DNA of 64,000 nucleotides from Auriscalpium vulgare (taxonomy: Eukaryota; Basidiomycota; Agaricomycetes; Russulales; Auriscalpiaceae): the NCBI GenBank assembly GCA_019915015.1, contig JAHBBC010000003.1, forward strand, positions 558,001-622,000. Reading direction: 5' to 3'. The notes beneath the pieces were generated by a model. The model was not told where the DNA came from. It did no database searches and worked only from the letters and a program-made list of their open reading frames with translations. Made by a program: the position numbers and the translations under genes. Shown one piece after another: positions 1 through 11,773 of the stretch. Positions within the stretch are counted from its first letter, which is position 1. Every line of letters begins with the position of its first letter.

Positions 1-1105
1 TACCGTCCTTCCACGCGAACCGCGCGGTCCCAAAGTTCACCTCTAGGTCATTGGCGCCATCAACACCGATAACCGCATACACCTCGTACTTCTCGCGCGG
101 CACGTATAGACCTTTGAAAGCAGCGTCGAGCCGCACGCCATTGTGCGTGAAGAAGAGCTGCCAGGTTGCAAAGTCGTAACCGCAGCCGATGGTGTGGCCC
201 GCGCGGATTGGCGGCATGCGGTATTCCTGCCCGCCGTCAGGGTTCTCGAAGAACTTGCGGCAGTCGTCGAGGTGCAGGCCCGCGCTCTGGCGGTTCCATC
301 CGGGCAGGCGGAACTCAGGGTAAGGCTTGCACGCCGTTCCTGTTCATACGTGAATGTGAGTGCAGCGATGCATGGCGGGAAAGAAGAACGACCAACCGAT
401 CGCGATGACCCCTTTCATTTCCTTGACCGTAATCTCATAATACACGCCCTTCCTCCTCCTCCCCTTCGTATCAAACTCGGCCGCACCTGTCATAAACGGG
501 AGCGTGCTGAACAGACTCAAGTCCGTACACTCCGCCCTCGAGCGCACGCGCCACTTGCCCATGCTGCCCATCGAGCCGTCCGAGCCGCCCCACCCCAGGT
601 TGCCCTTTGCCGCCTTCACGTCGCTCGTGATCTTCACCCATTCCTGGTGCTGGCGGTGCGCGGGCCACGCGACACCCCAAGCACCGCACCCCTCCGCCTC
701 GACGCGCTCGATGGCGTCCGCAGACAACGGATGCGCCGGCGCGAGGGGAGACTCCTCGCAGAACTCCTCGCCGCGCCGGAAGGACGAGTCAGACGCCTCG
801 TTGTGCAGCCCGAGTGTGTGCGAGCGCTCAGGGGCTGCCTGCCAAGTGGGCGGGGCGAAGGCCGGGGGCGCAGGGGGCGGACCGGGCGGTGGCCCAGGAG
901 GGGGGCCGACTTCGCGGTAGGCGGGGAGAGCATCGTCCGTGGATTCGGCAGTGTTTGGCTGTGGCGCGGGTGAGCGAGGGGGAGGCGGAGGGCCGGGCGG
1001 AGGAGCATAGCTCGGTCGCCGTTGCTCTGGAGGAGGGCCTGGTGGCGGCTGATAGCGAGGTTGCTCTGACTTGCGGTTGAAGCGGGCAGATAGCCAGGAC
1101 GACAT
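1..1105 (-). CDS. SPRY-domain protein, Ssh4/Ear1-like (3' end outside window)
   Basis: Two exons are visible: 397..1105 and <1..339, with a 57-nt intron between them. The first ~90 residues are low-complexity with repeated PPGPPP blocks (MSSWLSARFNRK start, ATG at 1105). After it comes a SPRY domain: residues around the splice read VIAIG-TACKPYPEFRLPGW, followed by GYDFATWQLFFTHNG and VYAVIGVDGANDLEVNFG, the usual SPRY core. This pattern is closest to fungal Ssh4/Ear1-type proteins, which act as adaptors for Rsp5-dependent ubiquitination of membrane cargo. Unlike yeast Ssh4, I see no membrane segment before the domain, so a soluble adaptor is more likely. The end of the domain and the stop lie beyond base 1. 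The fold call is strong; the adaptor role is inference from the family. Confidence 0.8.
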
Positions 1106-1570
1106 CGTGGGTGAGATTCAAGGACGGAATGAGGGCGGTGTCTGCGCCCCTGGTTGTTTATAGTCGTCAGATAGAACAAGGCGGTGTATGTGGCCCCTTC
1201 ATTGAGTGTAGGCTGTACACGCCCGCGCACGTCCAACACAAATGTTCTGTGTGGTTTCAACGCTACTTGTCCGGTCTCTGCCCAGCAGCCGCACCCCAGT
1301 GCAGGCTCCTCAGGCTCGGGGACTGCGCCAGGTACAGCACCACGTACGTCAAAGCACCTGCAAGCTGTCGTGGTACTGACAGCGAACGATCATATGCATC
1401 CGTCCCTCTGGAATATCAGAGCCTCTTCACTCATAGAAATGACATCGCAGTAATGGCCTTAAAATTTCTTTTCGGAGCCGCTTGTGGCTAGCGGCGCGTT
1501 TGTACGTCAGATTGCAGAGACAGAATATCGTATGAAACGATGAAGTACCGATTCGCAGCACAAACGTACC
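1106..1570. other. intergenic, no feature seen
   Basis: Between the SPRY gene start and the F-box pseudogene end. Open frames here are short and have no recognisable similarity or codon pattern. It should hold the SPRY gene promoter, but I see no clear TATA box. Confidence 0.5.
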
Positions 1571-3050
1571 CTACACGAGCTCGAATCGCCCATCCGAGGT
1601 CACCCTCGGGCCTTGCGGCCAGTCCTTGTCACAAAGACGCTTGAGCGGCCGCCCGAGCTCTCGCCTATCATCCACCCACGTTCCTTCACCTCGGGGGCCA
1701 GCAACCCCCACGCAGCTGCCTGGTCTTCGGCCTCGAAAGTAAGGTCCCCGAGCGCGGGCAGGAACGTGTCCCGCCGCCCCTGCGCCAGGCACACGTCCTC
1801 CGCTGTCAAGAACTGCAGAAGCGCCTCCACGGTCGCGCCCCGCGTGCATATCGTCCGGACGCAGCGCATCGTCTTCAAAATCCTCCACCAGGGCGCGTCG
1901 AGCCACGCCATGTCCCGCGAGAAGTCCGCCAAGACGAGCTGCTCGACTGCATCCCACGATATTGCGTCCCATGCCAGCCGCGCGATGTCGGGCATGTCGC
2001 CGAAGGCGGGTTTGAGTCGAGTGCGAGATCGTCTTGATCGTCGGACGCAGGCACCGCCCTGTTGACGACGCAGCACAGCTCGCCCGGGACGGACTTGAAG
2101 GAGACGAGGGTCGGGCGGGCGGCGGCTTGCGCCCAGTTCGTGAGGTGGTGCGAGAGTGCTGGGACGAGCGGCGCGAAAGGCGGACGCGTCGGCGCCCAGG
2201 TCAATGCGCTTGCAGAGAGCCGGAACTGGGCGGTGGGCGGGATGCTGAGATGCGTAAGGGTGTGCATGCAGTGCGTAGGGCTCACGCCGGTGACGGCGAG
2301 CACCGCAAGCTGCAAAAAGACCCTGGCATGATAGATGATCCCTGAGCTTGCGAAGGGTTGAATCTAGCTACTCTGCCTCAGGGAGACTACCTGGCATGTG
2401 TGTCGTGCGAATTGGTGGGATGCGACATGCGGAAGGCCTCTTCGAGGAACCAGGAACTGCATGCCTGCCAACGCGTCAAGGAACGCGTCACATTGCTCAG
2501 GCTTTCTGCCATCATCGGAGGATTCGATCGCCAGCGAGACGAGCCCGCGAAAGATGGGGGAGGCCCATGGAACGCTGAACATGCTGGGAGTCCGAGCTCC
2601 TGTAAGCGCGGGGCATGGTCTCCGAATAGACCGGCGGGCCACTCGTCGTTCAAGGACCGGGGCTCGTTGAGTCAATTTTGGCAGCAGGTCTTCGTCGCCG
2701 TGGGACAAACTGAGTTCGAGCCAGCGGATGCGAGCCTGAGGGAGGTGTTCGACGATGAGATCCTTCTCGACTGCTGTTAGCGATCTGCGGTGTGGGCTCA
2801 TGTACAGCGACGCAGCCTTGGCCCTGGACATGCGCTCCTGCTGGCAGATTCAGAAGTCTGCGCCGCGCTGGGGGTCACGGTCCAAATTGATGTCCATTGT
2901 GCATGCGAGAGCGATCTCCCGCCAGCGGCGGCAGACCCTGGCGACAGGACGAGTGCGGAAGAGAAAGTATAAGATGTGCATGAGGACCTCGTTTGGAAGG
3001 ACAAATGCCGCGTCCTTGGGAGTGAGTGGATGGTCCGAGGTCGAGCACAT
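1571..3050 (-). pseudogene. F-box/LRR-type protein, degraded
   Basis: The frame starting at 3050 has a clear F-box (LPNEVLMHILYFLF ... RVCRRWREIALAC), the Skp1-binding motif of SCF ubiquitin ligase adaptors. An in-frame TGA follows at 2850-2852. The same frame then resumes with leucine-rich-repeat-like text (LIVEHLPQARIRWLELSL). Homologous-looking text then jumps to another frame (GLFGDHAPRLQELGL) and back (PWASPIFRGLVSLAIE). A second in-frame stop is at 2364-2366. Two more frame changes occur near 2020 and 1610 before the last stop at 1571. No set of GT-AG introns that I could find removes all of these. This looks like a member of the large, fast-turnover F-box families of agaricomycetes that has lost function. 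Clustered sequencing errors are the alternative. Confidence 0.65.
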
Positions 3051-3623
3051 CGGAGGCTCGAGCGCCGTCGTGTTGCAGAGACATCAGCACTGTGGATAGA
3101 ATGTATGAGAAGTCTAAGCCTGTCAGAGAGAGCATTGATGCAACGCTGGGAAACGCACGCGCCGCTCGAGAACTTTATATTACTTGCGACGTTTAGTACG
3201 GCGGTGACAGAGTCGACGTCAGAGTCAGACTCGGAGGCTAATCTCAAAGTTCCGCGGCCACAGCTACCCCGAGCCGCCGACCACATGTGTACCACCAGTC
3301 ACAGCGATAACCCACGCAAAACAACAAGAACGACTGTCTTCTGCCATGGGTAAGGTCAAGGGAGGCCCGCGTAGTTGCTGATGGCATCAGTTATGGCGCC
3401 GAATAGGTACACTGGTTGATACATAACTTGTCGATCAACCTTGGATCTTGGTATGGTTGATATCGAAAGACAGGCAAGGATATCCTTTGAAGACACTCGA
3501 CGTGAAGGAGAGATTCTGCCGGACATCGAATACTCAATAACGACATAGATCACACCATACCCATTAGTCCAACAACCCCAGTCTAGGATACAACGCATAA
3601 GTTATAGCTGTGGTATAAGTATA
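3051..3623. other. intergenic, no feature seen
   Basis: Somewhat AT-richer spacer between the F-box pseudogene and the GDA1 stop codon. An 80-codon minus-strand frame at 3356-3598 has no recognisable similarity and I do not call it. Confidence 0.5.
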
Positions 3624-5546
3624 CTACGCACGACAGTGCAGCTCGCCGCCGACCATCGCAATCGCCGCGCCCAGCGCCCAGCCCAGTTCCGTCCCCTCAA
3701 ACTGCTTCCCGATCTCCACGTCCCGCGCGTCCTGGAACTCGTACCCCAGGCGCAGCAGCGCGTGCATGAACGTCAGGTCGAGGCAGTACTCAGGCCGGTC
3801 CTCAAGCTCCTCCAGCGCGACCGTGTTGCCAGACCAACGCTTCTCCCATCCGGGCTTGCCGAGGCATACGTCTGTGGCGAAGTCCGCGATGGTGGAGATG
3901 GTGAGACGTGGCGGAGGCGTGGGGAGGAGGGGGTGGATGCGGTCATAGAAGTAGGAAAGGAGGAGGATCTTGCCCTTGGGGAAGGTGTCGAGGAGGGATG
4001 GCTGGTACACGCCGTCAAAGGAGCATGGCTTCACTTCGCAAATTCTGCACAGTGACGTTAGATAGTCAGGTGAGACGAATGTAGGGAAAATACGCACGCA
4101 TCCTTCGCCATGACGAGTTCGATAATACGGTTGCACGACTCGAAGGCGCCAATGTCTCCACCAACCATTGTCACGTTCTTTTTCGTGCCCGTCTCCGTTT
4201 CGACCTCGACCACACGTTTTGTGCCCCGTGCTAAACACGGATTGCCCGTCTCCTCGTGCGCCTTCGTCGTGCGCAACGACCCCATGAAGTCTACCAAGCG
4301 ATGCACGCTCTTGCGTGCGCGCATCAGCCCGTACCCCAAATACGAGTGCTGATACAGCACATGCGTCCGCCCGCCAAACTGCAGCTCGTATTTGTGCTCG
4401 CCCTCCAGCAGCGCGGAATCCGGCTTGCTCGCATCGAACAGCGGCTCGAACACGATCTGCGTCGACGCGCCGCCGAGATCGAGCACCGCGTACGCCGATG
4501 CGCTCTTCGGGGAGTCCGCGCGAATCGTGTTCATGAGGTAGTTCGCCGTGATCCACGCGTACACGCCCTCGTCTTTGCCGTCCATGATCACGACGCCGTC
4601 CGCCTCCGCGATGGGAAATGGGTACACCGTGCTCAGGCGCTGCCGCACCGCGCCGAGGATCTCCGCGCTCTGCTCTGCGCCGAGACTGCGCAGCCCCGCG
4701 GTGGCCTTCACCGCGACGGGTGTGCACGGGCGCAACGCGGGCGGCACGTGGGCGAGCGCGGCGTCGAGTAGCACGTCGAGGCTCGCGGCCGCGCCCTGCG
4801 GCTCGCCCGCGTACTCTGAGAGCCCCGGCTTCGTCTGCCGGAAGATCTCGTACTCGTACGTGGGCGACGCCCCGCAGTTGTGGAACTTGTAGATGTGGAT
4901 GCGCGAGCCGGTCGAGCCCGCGTCGATCATGAGCGCGTACTGCACAATGGGGGAGGACGGGTTTTGCGGGGTCGTGCAGTAGACCGTCTTTGAGGGGTCG
5001 GGGTCGGACTCGTAGGACGTCGGGCGGACGGAGGGCGCAGCAGCGGAGGTGGTCGGAACGGCGACGTCGGCGTCGGGCTGCTTGTGTTCTGTGTATGCCG
5101 GTGGTAATGGGTCGATGTCGATGTCAGAATCTGTGGGACCCTTCCAGCCTCCTAAACATCGAACAGTTGTCAGTAAAGTGTGCAGCGGCGTGACAAGACA
5201 GCAGCGCACCTGCTGTCTTGGGCACCCACCCGCTCGCGCTGGTGTCCCCAGGCGAGAATAGCCAGACCACCCCGATGAGCACCGTCGCTGCAATGGCAAT
5301 CTTCTTCCAGGGGACTGTGCGCGAAGCATTGCGGCTCGGGCCCATACCACCTTCGAGCCGCTCGTAGTTGCTGCTGCGTGGCGAGATCATGTTGGCCGCG
5401 AGCACGTCTTTTGACACGTTGGCGTCTTGGTCAAGGTGGTCAGACGTGACGTCTTGGTCCAGATCAGTTGCGGAAGCCGAAGGAAAAGCAGTAAAGGAGT
5501 GTGGTCGTCGTCGTTGAAGAGACGCTGTGCTACCACTGTGGCTCAT
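3624..5546 (-). CDS. GDA1: Guanosine-diphosphatase, GDA1/CD39 family
   Basis: Model: exons 5211..5546, 4098..5152, 3624..4044, giving 603 residues; both introns (58 and 53 nt) are GT-AG and phases agree. It is a type II membrane protein with a cytoplasmic tail of ~80 residues, a single anchor at about 83-97 (IAIAATVLIGVVWLF) and a Golgi-lumenal catalytic domain. All five apyrase-conserved regions are present: DAGSTGSRIHIYKF (near 189), ATAGLRSLG, DGKDEGVYAWITANYL, LDLGGASTQIVFE and GWALGAAIAM near the C-terminus. The enzyme hydrolyses GDP (and UDP) released by Golgi glycosyltransferases to the monophosphate, which drives GDP-mannose/GMP exchange and so protein mannosylation. Length fits the fungal family. 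UDPase activity cannot be separated from GDPase by sequence alone. Confidence 0.95.
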
Positions 5547-5980
5547 ATGAACGCCAGCGAAACGCGCAAAGCCTCCGCGCCTTTCATTTTGCGCGCTCTT
5601 TTGTTCCCTCTTATTTGAATTCTCTTATTCAATCACGGCAGACAGGGAGTGATAACGAGGGGTGCATTGGCACCGTGACAAATGACTTTGATTCTGCTGG
5701 GGACACCAGCTGGAACGACGAGACTACTCTCGAAGGGGAAGGGAAAAGGGATGAAGACTAATGACATAGTAAACTATGATGGAATCTTAAGGGGAAGGGG
5801 ACATGATGGGGATTGGGCGGTACTCCTAACCAGTGGAAGGGGATAGGGGATGGCAAGTAATGTACACAGAGTACCGCAGGGTCGTCGGAAAAGTATGAGA
5901 CGACATGAGTGTTCAAACCAAGATATAGAAACATAGCACGACGAGCGGAGCGAGAGCGAGTAGGGAGACAGAGAGCGGGC

Positions 5981-7627
5981 TTACGATCCATCCATGCGCG
6001 GGACGTCGTGGCCCTTGTCCCGCAGGAGCGCCTCAAGGATGAGCGCGCGCGCCTTCCACATCTCCTTCTCCTTCCTCTCCTCCTCCAGCGTCTCCTCCAG
6101 CTCACGCTGATACTCGAGCTTGCGTTTTCGGCTGCGACGGGCGGCCAGAGTGTTCTGAAGACGCTTCGTCTTGATGGCGTCCTCCTCCGACATCGTCGGT
6201 TGCTCCACCTCGTCCTCCTCGCCGAACGCCTGGCTACGTGCGCGCTTGCGAGCGAACGTTGCAGGGAGCTCCTTGCGCGACGTCTGCGACGGGAGAACGT
6301 ACTTGCGCGACTGGATGGGAGCGTCGAGAGGCACCAGGGTCTCCGGCGTGACATTCTTGCGAGTGCCGGTCGGAACACTCCTGCGCCGTGATGAGGAGGG
6401 ATGGGGAGACGACAAAGACGACGGGTCAAGGGCAGGGGTACCGGGCGACATCGTGTAGAGATCGCCGAAGTCAGGAGTGAGGAGCTGAGATGGTGCGGCG
6501 AAGGCCTGGGGACGAGACGCCTGATGCTTGGCCTCATACTCGTATCCAGGAACCTCACCGAAGAGGGAGGGCATATCACCGAAGTCCGCGCCCATGTCGA
6601 GCAGAGCGGGGCTGGTGAAAATGTCCGGACTCATCGACATGTCACCCGTCCCCAAGGCAGGGGTGGTGAGCATGTCATCGTCGAGCGGCGACTCGAGCGG
6701 CGACGTCAGATAGTCGCTCATGTCGAAGCCGTCGGACGCTGCTGGTGAAGAACGTTGCGTTAGACTTTCCGATGCTTGGCGGTAGAAGCGCGGATACGAT
6801 TTACCTCCACGAAGAGCGTTCATGATTGCCTGCGCAGCAGCCTGGTTCACGTCGTCCGGGGCAGACATCGAGTTGGCAGCAGGGACAGTCTGCTCAGTCA
6901 TCGACTGAGGTGGGTTTTGAGGCGAAAGCATAGTTATGTAATTGGCGCAGAGAGTCGCAAAATGCGAGTCGGAAGGGATAGCAGCGGAAGCTGGATCTGA
7001 TAATCGACGAGGAGTTGTACGCGGTGGTGGTGGGAACGACTGGGGTATGCCATGATGGGCGGCAAGGTCCGAGGTGGTATGGAAAACCTGATTGTATGTC
7101 CGAAGACGGGGGGGTGGGGCGTTTATCGTGCCATGAGAGGTGGACGATGAGCTTGAAAGTGGGTGACTTTCAAGGGTAGACGAAGACGATGGACCGAGGT
7201 ATCCGGTGGTAGAGTCCGTTGCTTGGTTTGCGGGGAAACCGTTCAGCAGAGGAGGGCGGCCATGTTGTGAGTTGTTGTGGTGGTATTGATTCTGGGTCGG
7301 GAAGGGAATTGCTGATAGCTGGGGGCTACACAAGCTGGGCGGTTGGGGCGGTTGCGACGTGGGCAACCTGGGAGTTCTGCGAGGCGAGGACGGCGCAATC
7401 AGCATGGGGTGTTCAACATCACGGTACAGGGCGGTGCGCTCAGGATCGACCACGGACTCCGCTTCCGCAGCCGGGCGTGAAATGAGGTTCTCGGAAGGAG
7501 AGGCATGGCCATATTGACCCTGAACGCGAGTCCATGTCGTCTGCGAGGACCGCTGCACGAATGGATGCTGAGGGCCGCCCAACGACGAAGAGGCCGATGG
7601 GCGACCGGCAGGCATCACGGGGTCCAT
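5981..7627 (-). CDS. bZIP transcription factor, Gcn4/CPC1 type
   Basis: The C-terminal ~75 residues hold a basic region (RLQNTLAARRSRKRKLEYQR) followed by a short leucine zipper, diagnostic of the Gcn4/CpcA group that controls amino-acid biosynthesis under starvation. The first ATG is at 7627 (MDPVMPAGRPSA); the codon at 7648 in the same frame is TTG. The rest is serine/proline-rich with acidic stretches (around LESPLDDDMLTTPALG and MGADFGDMPSLF), consistent with activation domains. A 63-nt segment at 6742..6804 starts GTAAAT, has a CTAAC branch-like site and ends CACCAG. It is in frame, but is probably an intron. Spliced length is then 527 residues, 548 if retained. A TATA box lies ~230 nt upstream. 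Function is inferred from the bZIP class. Confidence 0.88.
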   Translation of the reverse strand: MDPVMPAGRPSASSSLGGPQHPFVQRSSQTTWTRVQGQYGHASPSENLISRPAAEAESVVDPERTALYRDVEHPMLIAPSSPRRTPRLPTSQPPQPPSLCSPQLSAIPFPTQNQYHHNNSQHGRPPLLNGFPANQATDSTTGYLGPSSSSTLESHPLSSSSSTSHGTINAPPPRLRTYNQVFHTTSDLAAHHGIPQSFPPPPRTTPRRLSDPASAAIPSDSHFATLCANYITMLSPQNPPQSMTEQTVPAANSMSAPDDVNQAAAQAIMNALRGGKSYPRFYRQASESLTQRSSPAASDGFDMSDYLTSPLESPLDDDMLTTPALGTGDMSMSPDIFTSPALLDMGADFGDMPSLFGEVPGYEYEAKHQASRPQAFAAPSQLLTPDFGDLYTMSPGTPALDPSSLSSPHPSSSRRRSVPTGTRKNVTPETLVPLDAPIQSRKYVLPSQTSRKELPATFARKRARSQAFGEEDEVEQPTMSEEDAIKTKRLQNTLAARRSRKRKLEYQRELEETLEEERKEKEMWKARALILEALLRDKGHDVPRMDGS

Positions 7628-7857
7628 TGCACGATAACGGGGAGACAACGGATCGGAACGCGCGACGGATATCGTGCTAACCAGTGCAGCGGCGGTGCGA
7701 GCGATGGAGGGAAACTCGTCGGAGACAGGGAATGTGGACTCACGGATTCCTTATGGGGGTCAGGGGACGACTTCGAACGATGGTGGGTTCGAAGAGTCAA
7801 GGACGATGTGGTGGGGGAGAAGAGAACGAGGAAACAGCAGAGCTGACTCGTCCCAGG

Positions 7858-7865
7858 CTTATATA
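7858..7865 (-). promoter_or_regulatory. TATA box of the bZIP gene
   Basis: TATATAAG on the minus strand, about 230 nt before the ATG at 7627. If transcription starts ~30 nt downstream, the leader contains no AUG. It contains a possible 5' UTR intron (GTGAGT near 7744, CTGGTTAG near 7676). Confidence 0.5.
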
Positions 7866-9076
7866 ACGAAAAAACCACAGCATTTCAAGCTCCGAAGCGC
7901 CGGGCGCGCCAATCCGCCGCTGTTCCCACGGACTTGTCTCTGATTCCGGCCGGATCGCGGACGGAATGGGACGAAAATGGCAGACGGCGGTGCCGCACAG
8001 CGCGCAGGGCGTGACTCGGCCGCGCGTGCCAGGAACGCGTCTGCGCGCACCGCCCCCCGCCCAGGGCACAGGGCCCCCGCCGTCCGTGCGCGCCTCGTCG
8101 TAGCGCCTCGCCAGTCAGCCCGCTTTCTCAGCGACTCAGCTTGGCTCCCTCCCGCTGAGCAAGCACATGTCGGAACAACGGCGGAACACTCCTGCGGCAA
8201 CCCGAGAGCGGTGTGGGACATGCGCGCGCTCACCACCTGCCACGCCTCCAGGCCACCGGCATTCGCTGTCGCCGCTGAGCGATGAGCACAACGATCAGTC
8301 GACGTGGCCGACTGCGCTGCCACGCCTGCGATAGTGTCACATGGCGCTTATCAGCTCAGAGTGCGATGCACTCGCCTGCGGGGCGTCCTGCGGGGCTGTT
8401 GCTCGTGGTGCACGTACAGTACCAATCAATGACTGCGGTGCGGCACCGCATTCAGGCCCCAAGGACAGGCCACATATTGCCGGGTGGTGGATGTCGCGTG
8501 GCAAATCCCAGGCAGCGAGGGGATCACCGTGTCGCGGGGACGCACTCGTCCTTTGTTCGACAGCGTACCGCGCCAGCCAACCCGACGCATCGTATCTGAT
8601 TTGCTATCGGGCGCTCGCCTACGCACGGTGCCCGTTTCGCCGGAGGCCATCTGGGGGACAGAAAAAAGATGTTCGCGAGGGGGAAGAGCAGGAGAGCTGG
8701 CAGGAAGCAGGCTGAAGCAGAGCGTTTATAAGAGGGCGGAATAACGGAGAGTCAGGAGGAATCAGGGCACAGTCAGTTCAACATCATGACGCGATCTGAT
8801 TCGCTCACGCCCGTCGCACGCGTATGCCGCGCGGGAGCCACGTGCCGGGAGAATGCCCCGGTCCGTGGACCCCCTGGTCCCGCTGCCGGACCTCCTCCTC
8901 ATCCCCCCGCGCGACAAGAAACTGCGTATTCGGGAAGGGAAGTGTCGAACGGTCTGGATACAGGTCCTCGCAGCTTGCAAGATAGATAGTATAGCAGAAT
9001 AAATAACACACATACAGTGACCGTCTGTCCGCGCCATCCCAACCCACCATCTCCCCGACATCCCAAAGCAGCACCC
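7866..9076. other. intergenic between bZIP promoter and RhoGAP 3' end
   Basis: GC-rich spacer of ~1.2 kb. No protein-like open frame on either strand; it presumably holds upstream control sites for the bZIP gene. Confidence 0.5.
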
Positions 9077-11773
9077 TCAGTCTGCACCCTCATGACTCAC
9101 GCCTGTTCGTCGCGGTACCGCCGGTACCGGCGGGGCCTCACTCGGGGGCGTGAAGAAGCCCGACGCGGTGACGCCGACCGCGGACACCGCCGCGCCACTC
9201 GCCTTGCGCGTCGTACCATGGCCCACCGAAATCGAGCCCTTCCGCAGTGTTCCGCCCGCGCTGCCCGCTTTGTCGATGCTGATCGTCGAGCGCGCCCGGC
9301 TCACTGTGCCCGCACCGTACACGCCGCCTGTGCCGCCGACCGTGTGCATGGAGCGCGCGGACTGGAGCGGCGTCCGCGGTGACTGAGAGCCGCCGCCTGA
9401 GAGCCCCGTGCGGTGCCGTGGGCGGAAGGTGCCCGTGCCCGCGGTGGATCCAGGTGTGTTCCACGCGCTCGGGGCGGTGGCGCCTGCGGGCCCGATGGGC
9501 ATCACGAGCATCGCGTCGTCGATGCTGTCGTCGTCGTCGAACCCGCGGCTGTCGCGGTTTGAGGAGCCCTTCGACAAAACGGACTGGCGTTTCTGCGGAA
9601 GGTGCATGCTCGGAGAGCGAGGGCTTGAGGACGCTGACGAGCCGGTATTGTCTGCAAAGCGGCGCGCGGGAGCGAGCGCCTCGGCCGGGTCTTGAATCTC
9701 GTCGAACACCTCGTAGTAGCGCTGGATGCAGAGCTTGATGATCATGCCCAGCGTCGTGCGATCCTCTTGTGTGGGGCTGGCCGCAAGGCTAGGATGCAGC
9801 GCAGGTCGGCTGCCGGGGACTGCGCACATCATGATGTCACGGACTGGGGATGGGCTGGAGATGAGGTTAGGACACAACACGACGGTGAGATTGTGTGCGT
9901 CCATGCGATTAACGGCAGATCGTAGGGATACTTCGTGCATTAAATCTGTAGATGCAAAGGCTTGTCAAATTCAGAACATTGACGTGCAAAATGCAACGCA
10001 CGAAGATAGTGGCTCAGCAGTATATAATTACAGCGAGGCAAGGCAGGGAGCAATGTTTCGCGGATGTAGAGGAGAGCAGACCAGTCGCTCGGATCGTCGG
10101 TAGGCGCTGGGCATCGCTGGATGACCGGGTATAATGCTTCGGGAAACAACGGTTCAGGGAGGTCGCGAATGTACTTCTTCAGAAGGACGGCAGCAAGGTG
10201 AGGATCGTTGAAGTTGTCTAGCGAAACTACGTGACCTACATAGACTCAGTATTGAGGTCCGAGGAGCTGGTAATAAGACGGCATACCTCGGTCATAGGCA
10301 TCCTGAACTTGCCGCAGCAGCGCAGAATTCGGAGAACGACGGAAGAGGCCTACGTCAGTCAAGCCTGGGAGAGCACAGCACCTGTCAGGGATCATCAACG
10401 TCGCCGACGAAGGTATACGACGCACCTGTTTCCCGCAAATATTGTATACAGTCTTTCACAACTCTCGGGATCCCTCCCTTCTCCCCGTCATAGCCCATAA
10501 GCTCCTCGAGGTGCACGCCAAAGAGATTCGCATGTGTAGGGATGGGCAGCCGGATCTCGCGCTCACGTTTTAAGTTCTCCCTTTCCGCTGATGAGCGGGC
10601 ATGATTGCGGTGCGCGACATGAAGGAACATACTGATAGACAGCAGGAGGGACGTCGATTTGTGTGAGCGGGACATGGTGGGCGAGGTCCGAGAGCGTGTC
10701 GATATACGTGATTTTTCGGAAGAACTTGGGACTGCGGAATCAAGTATGGTCGGACAGGATGACATAGTGCTGGAGTGCTGGTCACGTACCTAATGAAAGC
10801 CCCGGCCAAGGAGAAAAGCACTGCGGAGGCCTAAGATTAACACGCGAGACAGCGGAGGCAGTGCTCTGAGGCCTACTTTTGGAGAAGAAATTGGAGTGTA
10901 CGATGTACTGTGCGGAGTAAGCTTAAACACGTTTCATAACTTCGTGCACGTACCAGCCGCTTCAAATTCTTCCTGTACTTCCTGTTCAGGCTCCGATAAG
11001 CCTTCCAGACCCAGTTCCACCCCGGTGTGTTTTTGCTGCCGGCAGCGAAGAAAACGACGGCGTAGTCCGACTCGACTGCAGGTGCAGTCAGATTTGCATG
11101 GTAATTCAGAGTAGATGAAACGCACCATACAGGTCTAGGTAATGGAGTATTCGTCTGCTAGGCATCAATTTTGGCCCTCATACGCCAGATACAGTGGGAA
11201 CATACACAAGTAACGCGTCGTAATTCACATCGCGCGTATCTGGCATCGCTGACGCATTCAAGACCACCCTAGGCAAATCTCGTTGTGAGCCAGAAACTAC
11301 AGTCGTTTCGGAGGACATACATTGGCCGTGTCCTGTCACACCACCGGACCGTTATTACAAGTACTTACACGGCAGATAGGTGCAGCTACGCACTCATAAT
11401 CCACCCCCGCCTGATAAATCATCTTGCTAATCGTCTCCTGGAGCTTGTCCTCGGCGTCATAGTGGTCGTACGTGTCCTGCGAGTTGGTCCGCTTCGCCCA
11501 AGGCGCGTTGAAACGCCGTTTTGCCCCAGGAGACTTGGGCGACGGGTCCACGGGAGAAGATGGGGCGCTGGCGCCGGGAGCCTGGGTGAGTGCTGCGAGG
11601 CGCTGCTTGAGGCTGAGGGGTTTGGGCTCTTGGGCAGCATGTTCGGCGGGGCTGCCACTGCCACCAGTGTCAGTAGTAGTACGTTACGGGCGACGGCCAT
11701 CAGCAAAACAGTGTTCATCCGCTATCACCTTGCGGCCCGTACCGCACGTGACAGAGTCGGCGCCGATTTGCAT
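9077..11773 (-). CDS. RhoGAP with CRAL-TRIO-like domain (p50RhoGAP type)
   Basis: Rebuilt exons: 11394..~11690, 11321..11332, 11206..11268, 11126..11157, 10954..11075, 10877..10907, 10790..10820, 10633..10731, 10426..10580, 10287..10364, 10002..10235, 9077..9945; every junction keeps frame. The middle is a CRAL-TRIO/Sec14-like domain (ESDYAVVFFAAGSKNTPGW; YRSLNRKYRKNLKRL; FFRKITYIDTLSDL). Next is a RhoGAP domain with arginine finger GLFRRSP, YIRDLPEPLFP and NRMDAHNLTVVLCPNL. The C-terminal ~240 residues are serine-rich and disordered. This order is that of ARHGAP1-type proteins, which stimulate GTP hydrolysis by Cdc42/Rho at membranes. The first coding exon is uncertain: exon 11394..~11690 has no ATG, and ATG 11773 with an intron to ~11674 is the best candidate. 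Confidence 0.85.

Noticed and set aside
3356..3598. 80-codon minus-strand frame between F-box remnant and GDA1
   Set aside because: No conserved text, AT-rich codon use unlike neighbours, no promoter signal.
7646..7648. bZIP start at 7648
   Set aside because: That codon is TTG on the minus strand; the first ATG in frame is at 7627.
7859..8323. 154-codon minus-strand frame upstream of the bZIP gene
   Set aside because: It overlaps the TATA box, has no recognisable features, and is typical of GC-rich spurious frames.
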